Assembly: GCF_021532375.1 (NCBI RefSeq)
Contig: NZ_JAKGAP010000007.1
Location: 181,429 to 245,428 of the forward strand
Direction: 5' to 3'
DNA length: 64,000 nucleotides
Source: Paenibacillus alkaliterrae
Lineage (GTDB): Bacteria > Bacillota > Bacilli > Paenibacillales > Paenibacillaceae
Of the stretch, positions 8,801 to 18,000 are shown one piece after another. The stretch's first letter is position 1. Each line of letters starts with the position of its first letter. The notes under the pieces are model-generated. The model ran no database searches, was not told where the DNA came from, and worked only from the letters and a program-made list of their open reading frames with translations. The position numbers and the translations under genes are program-made.

Positions 8801-9502
8801 ATGTTCCAGCATATGTTTGCATCAATGAACGAGATGCTTGATCGAATTATTGACGGTTATGAAGGTGCAGATGCACAGGAGAAACTGAAATTTGCAGAGC
8901 AAATGATTGAGCTTAAAAAAATGAGCGACACTTTCATTGAACATTGGCTCGATTTCGAGGAAAAATTTGCTAATTTCAAGGAACAGCACATGGAACTCAA
9001 AGAAACAGCCAACGCTGCGATGAAATCGAAGGAACCAAAAGCTGCTGGAAGTGCCATGTCCACATGCAATTCAGCAGATTTGGAAATATCAGATGAGGCT
9101 GCCACGATCATTAATAAAGGCCAAGGCTATTATAAGTTATTTATGTTTCCGCAGGCTGCCATACAATTTCAGGCTGCCATGAATCAAGCTCCTGATTGCA
9201 ATTTAGCTAGACTTTTTTTAGGCATGACGTATATGCATCTTCAAAATTGGAGCGAAGCACAAAGACATTTTCAAATGCTTATTTCTTTAACAGACTTTCC
9301 TAAGTGGCGGGCAATGGGCTATAATGCGCTAGGATGCATTCAAGCGGTTTACATGAATATTGCTAAAGCTGAACAGCTGTTTATGAAAGCATATGATGTA
9401 TGTCCAAGCTTCAAGGATCCGCTTAATAATCTTAGATCATGTCAAGAAACGCCTCAGAAATTATCGTTATATTTCGGAAGCACGGAGCTGTGCTGTTTGT
9501 GA
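8801..9502 (+). CDS. TPR-containing cytoplasmic protein of unknown function
   Basis: About 233 residues. The first 100 are an acidic, helical and probably coiled-coil region (repeated Glu, Lys and Leu with three Met-rich turns at the start). The second half carries two to three TPR-like units, for instance YYKLFMFPQAAIQFQAAMNQ and then LNWSEAQ-type helices. I prefer ATG 8801, which follows GAAGGCGGG, over the in-frame ATG at 8756, which has no ribosome binding site. A second start would add 15 residues. dinG follows 16 bases after the stop, so the two are probably one transcript. Function unknown. Confidence 0.65.
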   Translation: MFQHMFASMNEMLDRIIDGYEGADAQEKLKFAEQMIELKKMSDTFIEHWLDFEEKFANFKEQHMELKETANAAMKSKEPKAAGSAMSTCNSADLEISDEAATIINKGQGYYKLFMFPQAAIQFQAAMNQAPDCNLARLFLGMTYMHLQNWSEAQRHFQMLISLTDFPKWRAMGYNALGCIQAVYMNIAKAEQLFMKAYDVCPSFKDPLNNLRSCQETPQKLSLYFGSTELCCL

Positions 9503-9518
9503 GAGGAACGGGGAATAA

Positions 9519-12368
9519 ATGAAATTCGCAGTATTGGATTTAGAAACGACGGGACATAGCTCAGAGGATGACATTCTGCAGATCGGTCTGGTCATTGTTT
9601 CTGATGAGCTGGAAATTATCGATACCTTTTGCTCCTTTGTTCGACCTAATATCCCAATACCTGCTTTCATCACACAATTGACGGGTATAGGTGAGTCGGA
9701 TGTAGCCGATGCTCCCGGGCTTAATGAGGTGTTTGGCAAGCTTATTCCGATTCTTGATGATGCTGTGCTTGTTGCCCATAATGTCGGTTTTGACGCAGGA
9801 TTTCTTAATCAAGCGCTTGGTCGCTGCGGCTACCAGCGATTTGCCGGACGAAAATTGGATACGATAGAACTGCTGCGGATCTTATATCCGACAATTAATA
9901 CCTATCAGCTTGGAGCTGTCTCCGAACTGTTTGGCATCGTGCACGAGCAGCATCACCGTGCGGATAGCGATGCAATGGCAACCGCGTTATTGCTTATCGA
10001 ATCGATCAAGAAGCTACGTCAACTGCCGCTGCTCACTTTGCAGCGGCTATCCGTTCTTATCGACGATGGGAGCGATTTAAGCTGGTTTATTAAAGAAACA
10101 CTAAGACTAATGGAATATCGCACTCTATTTGAGTCCAATGAATATGAATATTTCAATCAATTTGCACTGAAGGTTAGGGAATGGTCCGATGAACAAGCGC
10201 CGCGTTCAGGAAGCAGCGAGGAACCGTTAAACGATTTATCCTTCAACCATTATTTAGACGATGTAAAGGCTCGCTTCAAGCAGCGGTTTGAAAATTATGA
10301 GGAGCGGGAAGCGCAAACCGCGATGTTTCAAGAGGTTTACAACGCGTTAAGCAGCAATCGGCATTTGTTGATCGAAGCTGGCACAGGAACAGGCAAGTCG
10401 CTTGGCTATTTAATTCCAGCCCTGTATTATGGTATACAAAATAATAAGAAAGTTGTTGTAAGTACACATACGATTAACCTTCAAGAACAGCTAAGGCAGC
10501 GCGATTTGCCCCTTCTTGAGGAGGTTCTTCCGTTTGCCTTTAAAGCCTCCATCTTCAAAGGGAGAGGGAATTATTTGTGCTTGCGCAAATTTGAGGGAAA
10601 AGTGAATACGAAGGATTTAGTATCGCCTATCGACGATACGGTTACGGCCGCTCAGATGCTCGTATGGCTAGGTGAAACGGAAACCGGTGATCAAGAAGAG
10701 CTTAATTTCGGCAATAAAGGATCCGAATTTTGGTCAACGGTTGCCAGCGATACGGATTCTTGCTTGAATCGTGCTTGCCCGTGGTTCAAAAGATGTTTTT
10801 ATCATCGCGCCAAGCATGAATCGAATATTGCGGATGTTTGCATTACGAATCACTCGATGTTATTTACGGACATTCAAGCCGACCATCGGCTGCTGCCATC
10901 ATATACACATCTCATTATTGATGAGGCACATCATGTTGAAGAGGTTGCCGGTAAGCATTTGGGGATGCAAATCAATTATTTTTCCTTGACACAGGCCGTC
11001 CTTCGTTTGTATAAGGATACACGTTCGGGACTTTTACCTGCACTGCGCCAAAAGCTGCTATACGAAGACGATGCCCATCAATCTGCATGGATAGAGACGA
11101 TCGATACGGTTATTCCTATCTTTCAAGAAGTGAAGGAGCATTGGGATAAGCTCTTTGAAATGTTTTACAGCTTTACGTCAACTTCAACCGATGGACCATC
11201 CGATAACGGGCAAACGGTATGCCGATTGAAGAAAGATGAGCTGCCAGGCGGCTGGGACGATGCGGCGAACGTCGAGTCGAATGTACATACGGAGTTAAAT
11301 CGCGTAATTCGTACAGTAGAGAAAATGATGACCGACATAAAGGACCGTATTGATGACATGTCTGTTCAAGCTATTTTGACCGATTTGAACGGCGCGGTTC
11401 GGGATTTGACGAGAGTGAAGGATGAACTGCGGACTTTCATAAAATTAGAGCTTTCTGAATCCGTGTTTTGGATCGAGGCAAGCAGCGTTTACCGTTACCG
11501 GTCCGTACAGCTATACGGCATGCCCGTTGATGTAAGCGCCCAGCTGCAAAAATATTTTTTCGATGTAAAAGAAAGCATCGTGCTGACATCTGCGACATTA
11601 TCCGTTCAAAAATCGTTCCAATATGCCGAAGAACAGCTTGGCCTTAGCGGATATGAAGAGCAAGGAAGATTAAAAACGGTTCAGCTCCCATCGCCATTTA
11701 ATTATCGGGAACAGGCTCTGGTCGTCATTCCTCGTAATTTTCCCGTACTAAAAGGGGCGACGGTTGATGCTTCCTATCTCGAAATGCTGGTTCAATCATT
11801 AGCCGCTTCAGCGAAAGAAACAAAGGGCAGGATGCTGGTCTTATTCACGTCCTACCGTATGCTTAAGCAGGTGTATGAGCCTTTGAAGGAGATGCTTTCG
11901 GCTTCGGGAATTCAGGTGCTTGGGCAAGGCATCGACAGCGGGAACCGGACGAAGCTAACAAGACGGTTCCGACAAACGCCTGAGTCCGTCTTGCTTGGAA
12001 CGAGCAGCTTCTGGGAAGGAGTCGACATTCCGGGAGAGGCCTTAATATGCTTGGCGATCGTGCGGCTTCCTTTCCAGCCGCCGAATCATCCGCTGGCGGA
12101 AGCAAAGGCCGAGTTGCTGCAAAGACAAAAGCAAAATCCGTTTATGAAGCTTTCGATTCCGCAGGCGGTTATCCGTTTTAAGCAAGGCTTTGGCCGGCTT
12201 GTCCGCAGCTCGCAGGATAAAGGCATTGTTATCATTTATGATACAAGAGTCATTGATACCTTTTATGGAAAGCATTTCTTGTACTCTCTGCCGGGTCCAA
12301 AGATCGAAACGATGCATACCGATCAGATGATTATCCGTATGAGGGAATGGTTGGAGGAGGAACGATGA
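9519..12368 (+). CDS. dinG: ATP-dependent DNA helicase/exonuclease DinG
   Basis: A 949-residue fusion of an N-terminal DnaQ-type 3'-5' exonuclease (residues 1-165; FAVLDLETTG metal motif, later HHRADSDAMAT) and an XPD/DinG superfamily 2 helicase. Walker A (EAGTGTGKS) lies near residue 286, the DEAH box (DEAHH) near 467, and a motif VI-type region near 825-920 (GFGRLVRSS). Four cysteines in the position of the XPD-type iron-sulfur domain are visible: one in NYLCLRKF near 351 and three in DSCLNRACPWFKRCF near 413-424. The stop overlaps rex by four bases. The Bacillus order panD-dinG is kept, with one gene inserted. Confidence 0.93.
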   Translation: MKFAVLDLETTGHSSEDDILQIGLVIVSDELEIIDTFCSFVRPNIPIPAFITQLTGIGESDVADAPGLNEVFGKLIPILDDAVLVAHNVGFDAGFLNQALGRCGYQRFAGRKLDTIELLRILYPTINTYQLGAVSELFGIVHEQHHRADSDAMATALLLIESIKKLRQLPLLTLQRLSVLIDDGSDLSWFIKETLRLMEYRTLFESNEYEYFNQFALKVREWSDEQAPRSGSSEEPLNDLSFNHYLDDVKARFKQRFENYEEREAQTAMFQEVYNALSSNRHLLIEAGTGTGKSLGYLIPALYYGIQNNKKVVVSTHTINLQEQLRQRDLPLLEEVLPFAFKASIFKGRGNYLCLRKFEGKVNTKDLVSPIDDTVTAAQMLVWLGETETGDQEELNFGNKGSEFWSTVASDTDSCLNRACPWFKRCFYHRAKHESNIADVCITNHSMLFTDIQADHRLLPSYTHLIIDEAHHVEEVAGKHLGMQINYFSLTQAVLRLYKDTRSGLLPALRQKLLYEDDAHQSAWIETIDTVIPIFQEVKEHWDKLFEMFYSFTSTSTDGPSDNGQTVCRLKKDELPGGWDDAANVESNVHTELNRVIRTVEKMMTDIKDRIDDMSVQAILTDLNGAVRDLTRVKDELRTFIKLELSESVFWIEASSVYRYRSVQLYGMPVDVSAQLQKYFFDVKESIVLTSATLSVQKSFQYAEEQLGLSGYEEQGRLKTVQLPSPFNYREQALVVIPRNFPVLKGATVDASYLEMLVQSLAASAKETKGRMLVLFTSYRMLKQVYEPLKEMLSASGIQVLGQGIDSGNRTKLTRRFRQTPESVLLGTSSFWEGVDIPGEALICLAIVRLPFQPPNHPLAEAKAELLQRQKQNPFMKLSIPQAVIRFKQGFGRLVRSSQDKGIVIIYDTRVIDTFYGKHFLYSLPGPKIETMHTDQMIIRMREWLEEER

Positions 12369-13021
12369 AGCAAACGAAAATTTCCGAAGCTGTCGTCAGA
12401 AGGCTCCCGATCTATCTTCAAGTATTGAATGAAATGCATAGCCGTGAAATTCAAACCGTTTCTTCACAAGAATTGGGCTATAAGCTCGATTTGAATCCTG
12501 CTCAGATCCGAAAGGATCTTGCCTATTTCGGTGAATTCGGCCGTAAAGGCATCGGGTACGATGTTCAATATTTAATTGAGAAAATCAGGCAAATACTAAA
12601 AGTCGACCAAACCATTAAAGTAGCATTGGTAGGAGCCGGCAATCTGGGTCACGCCTTGTGCAATTACAATAAATATTCAAAGGATAACATGCAGATTACT
12701 GCTGTATTCGACGTGCTTCCGAGCAAGATCGGTTCACATATCAATAGCTTGAAGGTATTGCCGATGAGCGAGCTGGCACGCGTCGTGGCTGAACAAAATA
12801 TCCGCATCGGAATTATTACGGTCCCGGCATTTGAGGCGCAAAACGTGGCAAATCAGTTCGTTGAGGCCGGTGTGGAAGGCATTTTAAATTTCGCGCCTGC
12901 TATATTAAGAGTTCCTGACGAGGTGCGTATACAGAATGCCGATTTTACGAAGGAACTGCTTAGTCTGGCCTATTATTTAGTTAGAGAAGGAGAAGCCGAA
13001 AATGAGTCAGATTTGGATTGA
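12365..13021 (+). CDS. rex: Redox-sensing transcriptional repressor Rex
   Basis: Senses the NADH/NAD+ ratio and represses fermentation and respiration genes when NADH is low. The 218-residue protein has an N-terminal winged helix (QELGYKLDLNPAQIRKDLAYFG, given here in part) and a Rossmann NAD domain with VALVGAGNLGHAL near residue 85. ATG 12365 overlaps the dinG stop and follows GGAGGAGGAA. It overlaps the deaminase gene downstream by 20 bases. No full Rex operator (TTGTGAA-N-TTCACAA type) was seen in the window by eye. Confidence 0.95.
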   Translation: MKQTKISEAVVRRLPIYLQVLNEMHSREIQTVSSQELGYKLDLNPAQIRKDLAYFGEFGRKGIGYDVQYLIEKIRQILKVDQTIKVALVGAGNLGHALCNYNKYSKDNMQITAVFDVLPSKIGSHINSLKVLPMSELARVVAEQNIRIGIITVPAFEAQNVANQFVEAGVEGILNFAPAILRVPDEVRIQNADFTKELLSLAYYLVREGEAENESDLD

Positions 13022-14303
13022 AAATGGTTTGTTTGTCACGATGGATGATTCTAATCCTTCTTTTAAAGGACATATGGTCGTAACGAATGACCGCATTACG
13101 TACTTGGGAACGGAATCGCCGCAGCAGCTTGAGGGAAGCGTGCAAAAGGTTGACGGGAACCGGATGGTTTTCATGCCAGGCCTTATAAATACGCACGGAC
13201 ACGCAGCGATGAGCTTGCTGCGCGGCTATTCGGATGATCAAAACCTGCAGGTATGGCTGGAGCAAAAGATGTGGCCAATGGAAGGCAAATACGTCGATCA
13301 GGATACCCGGGCGGGCAGCGCGCTTGCCATCGTGGAGATGCTTCGCACCGGCACGACGGCTTTCGTCGATATGTATGATCGCATGGACCAAGTTGCTCAA
13401 ATGGTGCTGCAGGGCGGTATTCGCGGCATTTTAACCAGAGGCGTAATCGGACTTTGTCCGCAGGATGTGCAAGAGGCTAAGCTGGTCGAAGCTATCGCTT
13501 TCGCAAGGGATTGGAATGGAAAAGCGGATGGCCGCATCACGACGATGATATCGCCTCACGCGCCATATACTTGTCCTCCTGCGTATATCGAACGATTTGT
13601 ACAGGCTGCTCACGACTACGATCTGCCTCTGCATACGCATATGTCGGAGACGCTTGCAGAGGTCGAGCAGAATGTGAAAGATTACGGTGTAAGACCGGTT
13701 GAGCATCTGGATCGGCTAGGTTTTTTCTCGCGTCCCGCATTAGTGGCTCATGCCGTCCATCTCCATGATTCGGAGATTGAATTGCTGGCTGCGAAAGGGG
13801 TTTCCGTTTCCCATAACCCTGTCAGCAATCTGAAGCTGGCAAGCGGTATAGCGCGCGTGCCTGAGCTGCTGCGTGCCGGCGTAACCGTATCTCTCGGTAC
13901 GGATAGTGTGGCGAGTAATAATAACTTGGATCTATTCGAGGAAATTCGGTTCGCAGCTTTGCTTCATAAAGGCGTATCCGGAGATCCTACAGCCATCCCG
14001 GCTATGGAAGCACTTAAGCTGGCGACCGTATATGGAGCGAAAGCGATCTGGCAGCAAGATCATATCGGCAGCTTGCGTGAAGGGATGAAGGCTGATTTCA
14101 TTGCGATCGATTTGGAGCAGCCTCACTTTTATCCGAAAACGGATATCATATCTCATCTCGTCTATTCCGGCTCAGGCCGCGATGTAAAGCATGTTTGGAT
14201 TGATGGTCGGCAGGTTGTGCGGAACGGCGAATGTACATTGCTCGATGAGGAAAAAATTCGTTACGAGGCGCAAGCAAGCTTCGAGCGCTTGCTTCAAGCC
14301 TAA
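13002..14303 (+). CDS. mtaD: 5-methylthioadenosine/S-adenosylhomocysteine deaminase
   Basis: Amidohydrolase-superfamily metal enzyme that deaminates MTA and SAH. The beta-barrel metal ligands are visible in order: NTHGHAAMSLLRG (HxH), then HTHMSETLAEVEQN, VAHAVHL, and the late Asp in LGTDSVASNNNLDL. The length of 433 residues is normal for the MtaD/TrzN group. ATG 13002 follows AGAAGGAG and lies inside the end of rex. MTA deamination would compete with or complement the MtnB/W/X/E salvage genes 7 kb downstream. A more general 8-oxoguanine-type deaminase is a less likely reading. Confidence 0.88.
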   Translation: MSQIWIENGLFVTMDDSNPSFKGHMVVTNDRITYLGTESPQQLEGSVQKVDGNRMVFMPGLINTHGHAAMSLLRGYSDDQNLQVWLEQKMWPMEGKYVDQDTRAGSALAIVEMLRTGTTAFVDMYDRMDQVAQMVLQGGIRGILTRGVIGLCPQDVQEAKLVEAIAFARDWNGKADGRITTMISPHAPYTCPPAYIERFVQAAHDYDLPLHTHMSETLAEVEQNVKDYGVRPVEHLDRLGFFSRPALVAHAVHLHDSEIELLAAKGVSVSHNPVSNLKLASGIARVPELLRAGVTVSLGTDSVASNNNLDLFEEIRFAALLHKGVSGDPTAIPAMEALKLATVYGAKAIWQQDHIGSLREGMKADFIAIDLEQPHFYPKTDIISHLVYSGSGRDVKHVWIDGRQVVRNGECTLLDEEKIRYEAQASFERLLQA

Positions 14304-14833
14304 TGCGTGTCATCTCCAAGAAGCGTCCGCCGTTCATGACGCCGCATCGATGGATCTTCCTTATTGCAGCTGGCATTCTGCTGTCAGCAACCGGATTCGG
14401 AGTTTATTTCCGCGAAATCCAAATGCCTAGATGGACTGCAGCAAGCGATGCCGAGGCGAAAGCGATCGAAGCAGCCGGACTGGAAAATGTTGATAACGTA
14501 TATAATCATGTCTGGCATAAGGAAAGCTGGATCGTAGAAGGCAGCGATCTGGACGGCAACAAAGTGTTCGTGTGGTTAACCGGCGACAACGAGTCTCATG
14601 CAGTTAAGGCCGAGTATGGCGTTTCTTTCAAACAGATCAAAAATACGTTTCTAGTAGAGAAGCCCGACGCGGCGATTAAACGAATTCAGCCAGGAATGTT
14701 TGACGGTAAGCCCGTATGGGAAGTATTTTACAGTATCGGCCAGAGCCCGGAACGATATTACTACGAATTTTATATGTTTGACAGCGGAACGTTTATTGAT
14801 ATGTACCAGCTGCCTGCCAAAACGGAGCCATAA
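14303..14833 (+). CDS. Membrane-anchored YpmB-like protein (DUF5590)
   Basis: A 176-residue protein with one N-terminal transmembrane helix (about residues 13-33, WIFLIAAGILLSATGFGVYF) and an extracytoplasmic domain. The region WIVEGSDLDGNKVFVWL and the later VWEVFYS fit the YpmB/DUF5590 family, PepSY-like modules found next to dinG in Bacillus (ypmB). The start overlaps the mtaD stop by one base. The stop codon lies in the loop of the terminator. Role unknown; PepSY-type domains are often thought to restrain peptidases. Confidence 0.8.
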   Translation: MRVISKKRPPFMTPHRWIFLIAAGILLSATGFGVYFREIQMPRWTAASDAEAKAIEAAGLENVDNVYNHVWHKESWIVEGSDLDGNKVFVWLTGDNESHAVKAEYGVSFKQIKNTFLVEKPDAAIKRIQPGMFDGKPVWEVFYSIGQSPERYYYEFYMFDSGTFIDMYQLPAKTEP

Positions 14834-14851
14834 GGCTCCGTTTCCTATTTT
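14820..14851 (+). terminator. Intrinsic terminator overlapping the ypmB-like stop codon
   Basis: AAACGGAGCC 14820-14829 pairs with GGCTCCGTTT 14834-14843 around an ATAA loop, followed by a T-rich tract. The TAA stop of the preceding gene is in the loop. Confidence 0.85.
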
Positions 14852-14877
14852 TACAACGTCAATCCCGATCGCAAATA

Positions 14878-14886
14878 TGATATACT
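14878..14886 (+). promoter_or_regulatory. Candidate extended -10 promoter for the membrane protein/FtsH-like pair
   Basis: TG at 14878-14879, one base, then TATACT at 14881-14886. No good -35 box is visible at 16-18 bases. It lies between a terminator and the next gene, where a promoter is needed. Confidence 0.45.
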
Positions 14887-14947
14887 TTCGTATAGCGGAG
14901 TTGATATACGGAATATACAATCATACGCTTTGGGAGGGATTTTGACT

Positions 14948-15478
14948 ATGATGAAACCACGCGTGATGCCTATTATAATTACAGCTGCAATTTCCGCTTC
15001 TGTATTATTCGGGGGTTGGGCTATATATAATCAAGCGGCTGTAGCAGCGCCATTAGAAAAGGCCGTAAAAAATGTTGAGGGTGTCGTCTCCTCTACTAAG
15101 CCGGTAATGACAAGTGACCGAGTCATGATAGATATGGTGTTAGAGCCGGATGCGAACGTTAAGTCCATCTATGAGACGGTCCAAGCGAACGGCAAGGATG
15201 TGTTCGGTGACCGCAAGCTGGAACTGAATATTAAGGCGGAGTCAAGCAAGCAGCTTGAAGAGCTGTGGTCGGCTTCCTTATTTCAAGTAGCGGAGGCAAT
15301 GGAAACGAAGGCCTACTCTGATATTCCAATAGCGATGGCGGAAGCCGCCGAGTCCTATAAAGATGTATCCGTTACGACAGATATGGATGATACTAACGTG
15401 TATATTACAATTAAAAATGCTGAATCCGTAAAATATGTCGTGCTTCCTCGCGCGGCTGCCCAATTGGGGGTGTGGTAA
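14948..15478 (+). CDS. Single-pass membrane protein of unknown function, partner of the FtsH-like gene
   Basis: A 176-residue protein with an N-terminal signal anchor (about residues 7-27, VMPIIITAAISASVLFGGWA) and an extracytoplasmic part of about 145 residues that looks like two small alpha/beta modules (repeated pattern of a charged helix followed by IDMVLEP-like and VYITIKN-like strands). ATG 14948 follows GGGAGGG at 14932-14938; GTG or TTG starts further up lie in or before that site. The stop is one base from the start of the FtsH-like protease, so the two are almost certainly made together. I do not recognise the family. It could supply the outer domain that the protease lacks. Confidence 0.7.
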   Translation: MMKPRVMPIIITAAISASVLFGGWAIYNQAAVAAPLEKAVKNVEGVVSSTKPVMTSDRVMIDMVLEPDANVKSIYETVQANGKDVFGDRKLELNIKAESSKQLEELWSASLFQVAEAMETKAYSDIPIAMAEAAESYKDVSVTTDMDDTNVYITIKNAESVKYVVLPRAAAQLGVW

Positions 15479-15479
15479 G

Positions 15480-16973
15480 ATGCGTAAATATTTGCCCGAG
15501 ATCGCAATCGGCATCGTCCCTGTCCTTCTTGCTTTTTTCATTTTTATCGGACAGAACGTCGTACCGATTCTGCTGTTTGGCGTATTAGGCTTTGTCGTAT
15601 TCTATGCATCGCGCGGAAGAGGAAAAATGACGGCATTATCGAGTCAGCAGCGTCGTCCGAGCGTAAAAGCAACTCCATTTACTTTTGAACAAATCGGCGG
15701 TCAGGAACGAGCGAAGCAGGAGTTAGTCGAAGCGCTTGATTTTCTCGTTCGTCATGAGCAAATCGCTAAGCTTGGGATCAGGCCGCTTAAAGGTATTTTG
15801 CTAGCCGGACCGCCGGGAACAGGCAAAACTTTATTAGCGAAAGCAGCTGCACAATATACCGATTCAATTTATTTGGCCGCTTCCGGCAGTGAGTTCGTTG
15901 AGATGTACGTCGGCGTAGGAGCAGGGCGGGTTCGGGACTTATTCAAGGAAGCGCGTACGAAAGCGAACAAAACAGGGAAAAGCAGCGCAGTTATCTTTAT
16001 CGATGAGATCGAGGTCATTGGCGGCAAAAGAGACGGCGGCCAGCAGAGAGAATATGATCAAACCTTGAACCAGCTTCTAACGGAAATGGACGGCATTCAC
16101 GCGAACGAATCGCCTCGCATTTTGCTCATAGCGGCGACGAACCGCAAGGAAATGCTGGACAGCGCACTGCTTCGTCCGGGAAGATTCGATCGGCATATTC
16201 ATGTTGAATTGCCCGATAAGAAGGGCAGGCTGCATATTTTGAACATCCATGCAAACAATAAGCCAATCGCCGAAGACGTTGACTTGGAACGCATTGCCAC
16301 CGAGTCCTACGGCTTCTCAGGCGCTCAGCTTGAAAGCGTCATGAATGAAGCGGCTATATATGCCCTGCGCGAAGAGCAGGACAAAATTGCCGAGAGCCAT
16401 CTGACGATGGCGATCGATAAGGTTATGATGGGGGAGAAGACTGACCGCGAAGCGTCAAGAGAAGAACGCGAGCGAGTAGCCCTTCACGAGCTTGGCCATG
16501 CCATTATGGCGGAAATGGTTCGCCCGGGGAGCGTATCCCAGGTTGCCTTATCGCCTCGCGGTAAAGCGCTCGGCTACGTGCGTCATAATCCGCAGCAGGA
16601 CCAATATCTTTATACGAAAGCTTTTCTGAACGGTCAGATTATGATCGCGTTAGGCGGAGCGGCGGCCGAAGAAATGTTCTACGGGGATCGGAGTACAGGC
16701 TCGAGAGGTGATTTCGAGCAGGCCATGAGCATCGTGAAAACGTTGGTTGAATCCGGGTTAACGGATCTCGGTATTATAGATTCCTCTATGATGACCAAGG
16801 AATCATGGGCCGGCATTAACCGTTCCATTTTGGACGAGCTAATGGAGCAAACGAAAAAAATGCTGGAGCCGAAGCGCGGCATATTCACGCAATCTTTGCA
16901 GACGCTGCTTCGCGAAGAAACGCTTAGCGGTGATGAATTCCGGCTTCTATTGAACGGAACTACAGCGGCATAA
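15480..16973 (+). CDS. Compact FtsH-type AAA+ zinc metalloprotease lacking the extracytoplasmic domain
   Basis: A 497-residue membrane protease, much shorter than canonical FtsH (about 640). Two transmembrane helices (about residues 6-23 and 26-43) are separated by only a few residues, so there is no outer domain. The AAA module has Walker A GPPGTGKT near 110, Walker B FIDEIE near 174 and an SRH-like AATNRKEMLDSALLRPGRFD. The M41 motif HELGHA is intact near 336, and a later RGDFEQA supplies the third zinc ligand, so proteolysis should work. ATG 15480 follows GGGGGTG. Probably a paralogue of the housekeeping FtsH; a function with the preceding membrane protein is inferred from adjacency. Confidence 0.88.
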   Translation: MRKYLPEIAIGIVPVLLAFFIFIGQNVVPILLFGVLGFVVFYASRGRGKMTALSSQQRRPSVKATPFTFEQIGGQERAKQELVEALDFLVRHEQIAKLGIRPLKGILLAGPPGTGKTLLAKAAAQYTDSIYLAASGSEFVEMYVGVGAGRVRDLFKEARTKANKTGKSSAVIFIDEIEVIGGKRDGGQQREYDQTLNQLLTEMDGIHANESPRILLIAATNRKEMLDSALLRPGRFDRHIHVELPDKKGRLHILNIHANNKPIAEDVDLERIATESYGFSGAQLESVMNEAAIYALREEQDKIAESHLTMAIDKVMMGEKTDREASREERERVALHELGHAIMAEMVRPGSVSQVALSPRGKALGYVRHNPQQDQYLYTKAFLNGQIMIALGGAAAEEMFYGDRSTGSRGDFEQAMSIVKTLVESGLTDLGIIDSSMMTKESWAGINRSILDELMEQTKKMLEPKRGIFTQSLQTLLREETLSGDEFRLLLNGTTAA

Positions 16974-16995
16974 TGCTTTTATAATATTACAATTT

Positions 16996-17028
16996 GAAGG
17001 CGGAGCAGGCGTCCGCCTTCTATTTTTT
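16996..17028 (+). terminator. Intrinsic terminator after the FtsH-like gene
   Basis: GAAGGCGGA 16996-17004 pairs with TCCGCCTTC 17012-17020, followed by a T-rich run. Confidence 0.85.
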
Positions 17029-17124
17029 ATGAAAACCGTTATAATAAGATCTGACAATATACGCAGAGAAAGCTGCATAAAGGTTATAAGGCGCATTCTC
17101 AACATACTAAAGGGGTTATATACA

Positions 17125-18000
17125 TTGAACATAAAAACAGTCGGCGTGGTCGGAGCAGGTACGATGGGTCAAGGTATTGCCGAAATGCTGGCATCAAAAG
17201 GCTTAGAGGTCATCATCATCGAGCAATCGGAGGAGCGGCTTGATTACGGCAAGCAGATGATTGAAGTTAGTCTGGATAAGCAAATCGAGAAATGGGCGCT
17301 TACGAAGGCGGAAAAAAAGCTCATTATGAACCGGATTGAGCCATCGCTTGGCTATGACAAGCTTGCCGGTTGCGAGCTTGTCATTGAGACGATTACAGAG
17401 GACCTGGACAGCAAGAAGGAAATATTCAAGAAGATAGACAAGATTTGCGGCGCGCATGTTATTTTGGCGAGCAACACCTCGACGCTGAGCTTGACAGAGC
17501 TTGCAAGCGTAACTGGAAATCCGGACCGTGTCATCGGGATGCATTTTATATATCCCGTATTCAAAATCGACTTGGTTGAAATTGTTAGAGGATTGAAGAC
17601 ATCGGAGGACACCTTCGCAAGAACGAAGCATTTTGTCGAGGAGATCATTAGAAAGAAGGGAGTCATGGTGTTCGAATCACCCGGATTCGTGACGACTCGG
17701 CTTATATGCTTGTTCATAAATGAAGCCTTGCATGTGCTTGAGGAAGGCGTTGCGTCAGCTGAGGATATCGATAGTGCAATGCGTATAGGTTATTCCTTTC
17801 AGCACGGGCCTTTCGAAATGTGCGACCGCTTCGGGCTGGATTCCGTTCTGGCCGCTTTGGAACGGATGTTCCGCGAGTACGGCGAATTGAAGTACCGTCC
17901 ATCAATCGTGCTGAAGAAGATGGTGCGTGCCGGACATCTTGGCGTCAAATCAGGCGCGGGTTTCTTCAAATATGATATGGATGGAGATCGAATCGGATGA
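17125..18000 (+). CDS. 3-hydroxyacyl-CoA (3-hydroxybutyryl-CoA) dehydrogenase family protein
   Basis: NAD-dependent oxidation of 3-hydroxyacyl-CoA or the reverse reduction. The N-terminal Rossmann motif GVVGAGTMGQGIAEMLASKG is followed by ASNTSTLSLTELA and GMHFIYPVFK, which holds the catalytic His, then SPGFVTTRL and the C-terminal dimer domain with GPFEMCDRFGLD. The length of 291 residues from TTG 17125 equals the family norm; AAAGGGG at 17109-17115 supports this start over an ATG 32 codons upstream that would add a non-homologous extension. The stop overlaps ackA by four bases. Physiological substrate not determinable from sequence. Confidence 0.88.
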   Translation: MNIKTVGVVGAGTMGQGIAEMLASKGLEVIIIEQSEERLDYGKQMIEVSLDKQIEKWALTKAEKKLIMNRIEPSLGYDKLAGCELVIETITEDLDSKKEIFKKIDKICGAHVILASNTSTLSLTELASVTGNPDRVIGMHFIYPVFKIDLVEIVRGLKTSEDTFARTKHFVEEIIRKKGVMVFESPGFVTTRLICLFINEALHVLEEGVASAEDIDSAMRIGYSFQHGPFEMCDRFGLDSVLAALERMFREYGELKYRPSIVLKKMVRAGHLGVKSGAGFFKYDMDGDRIG

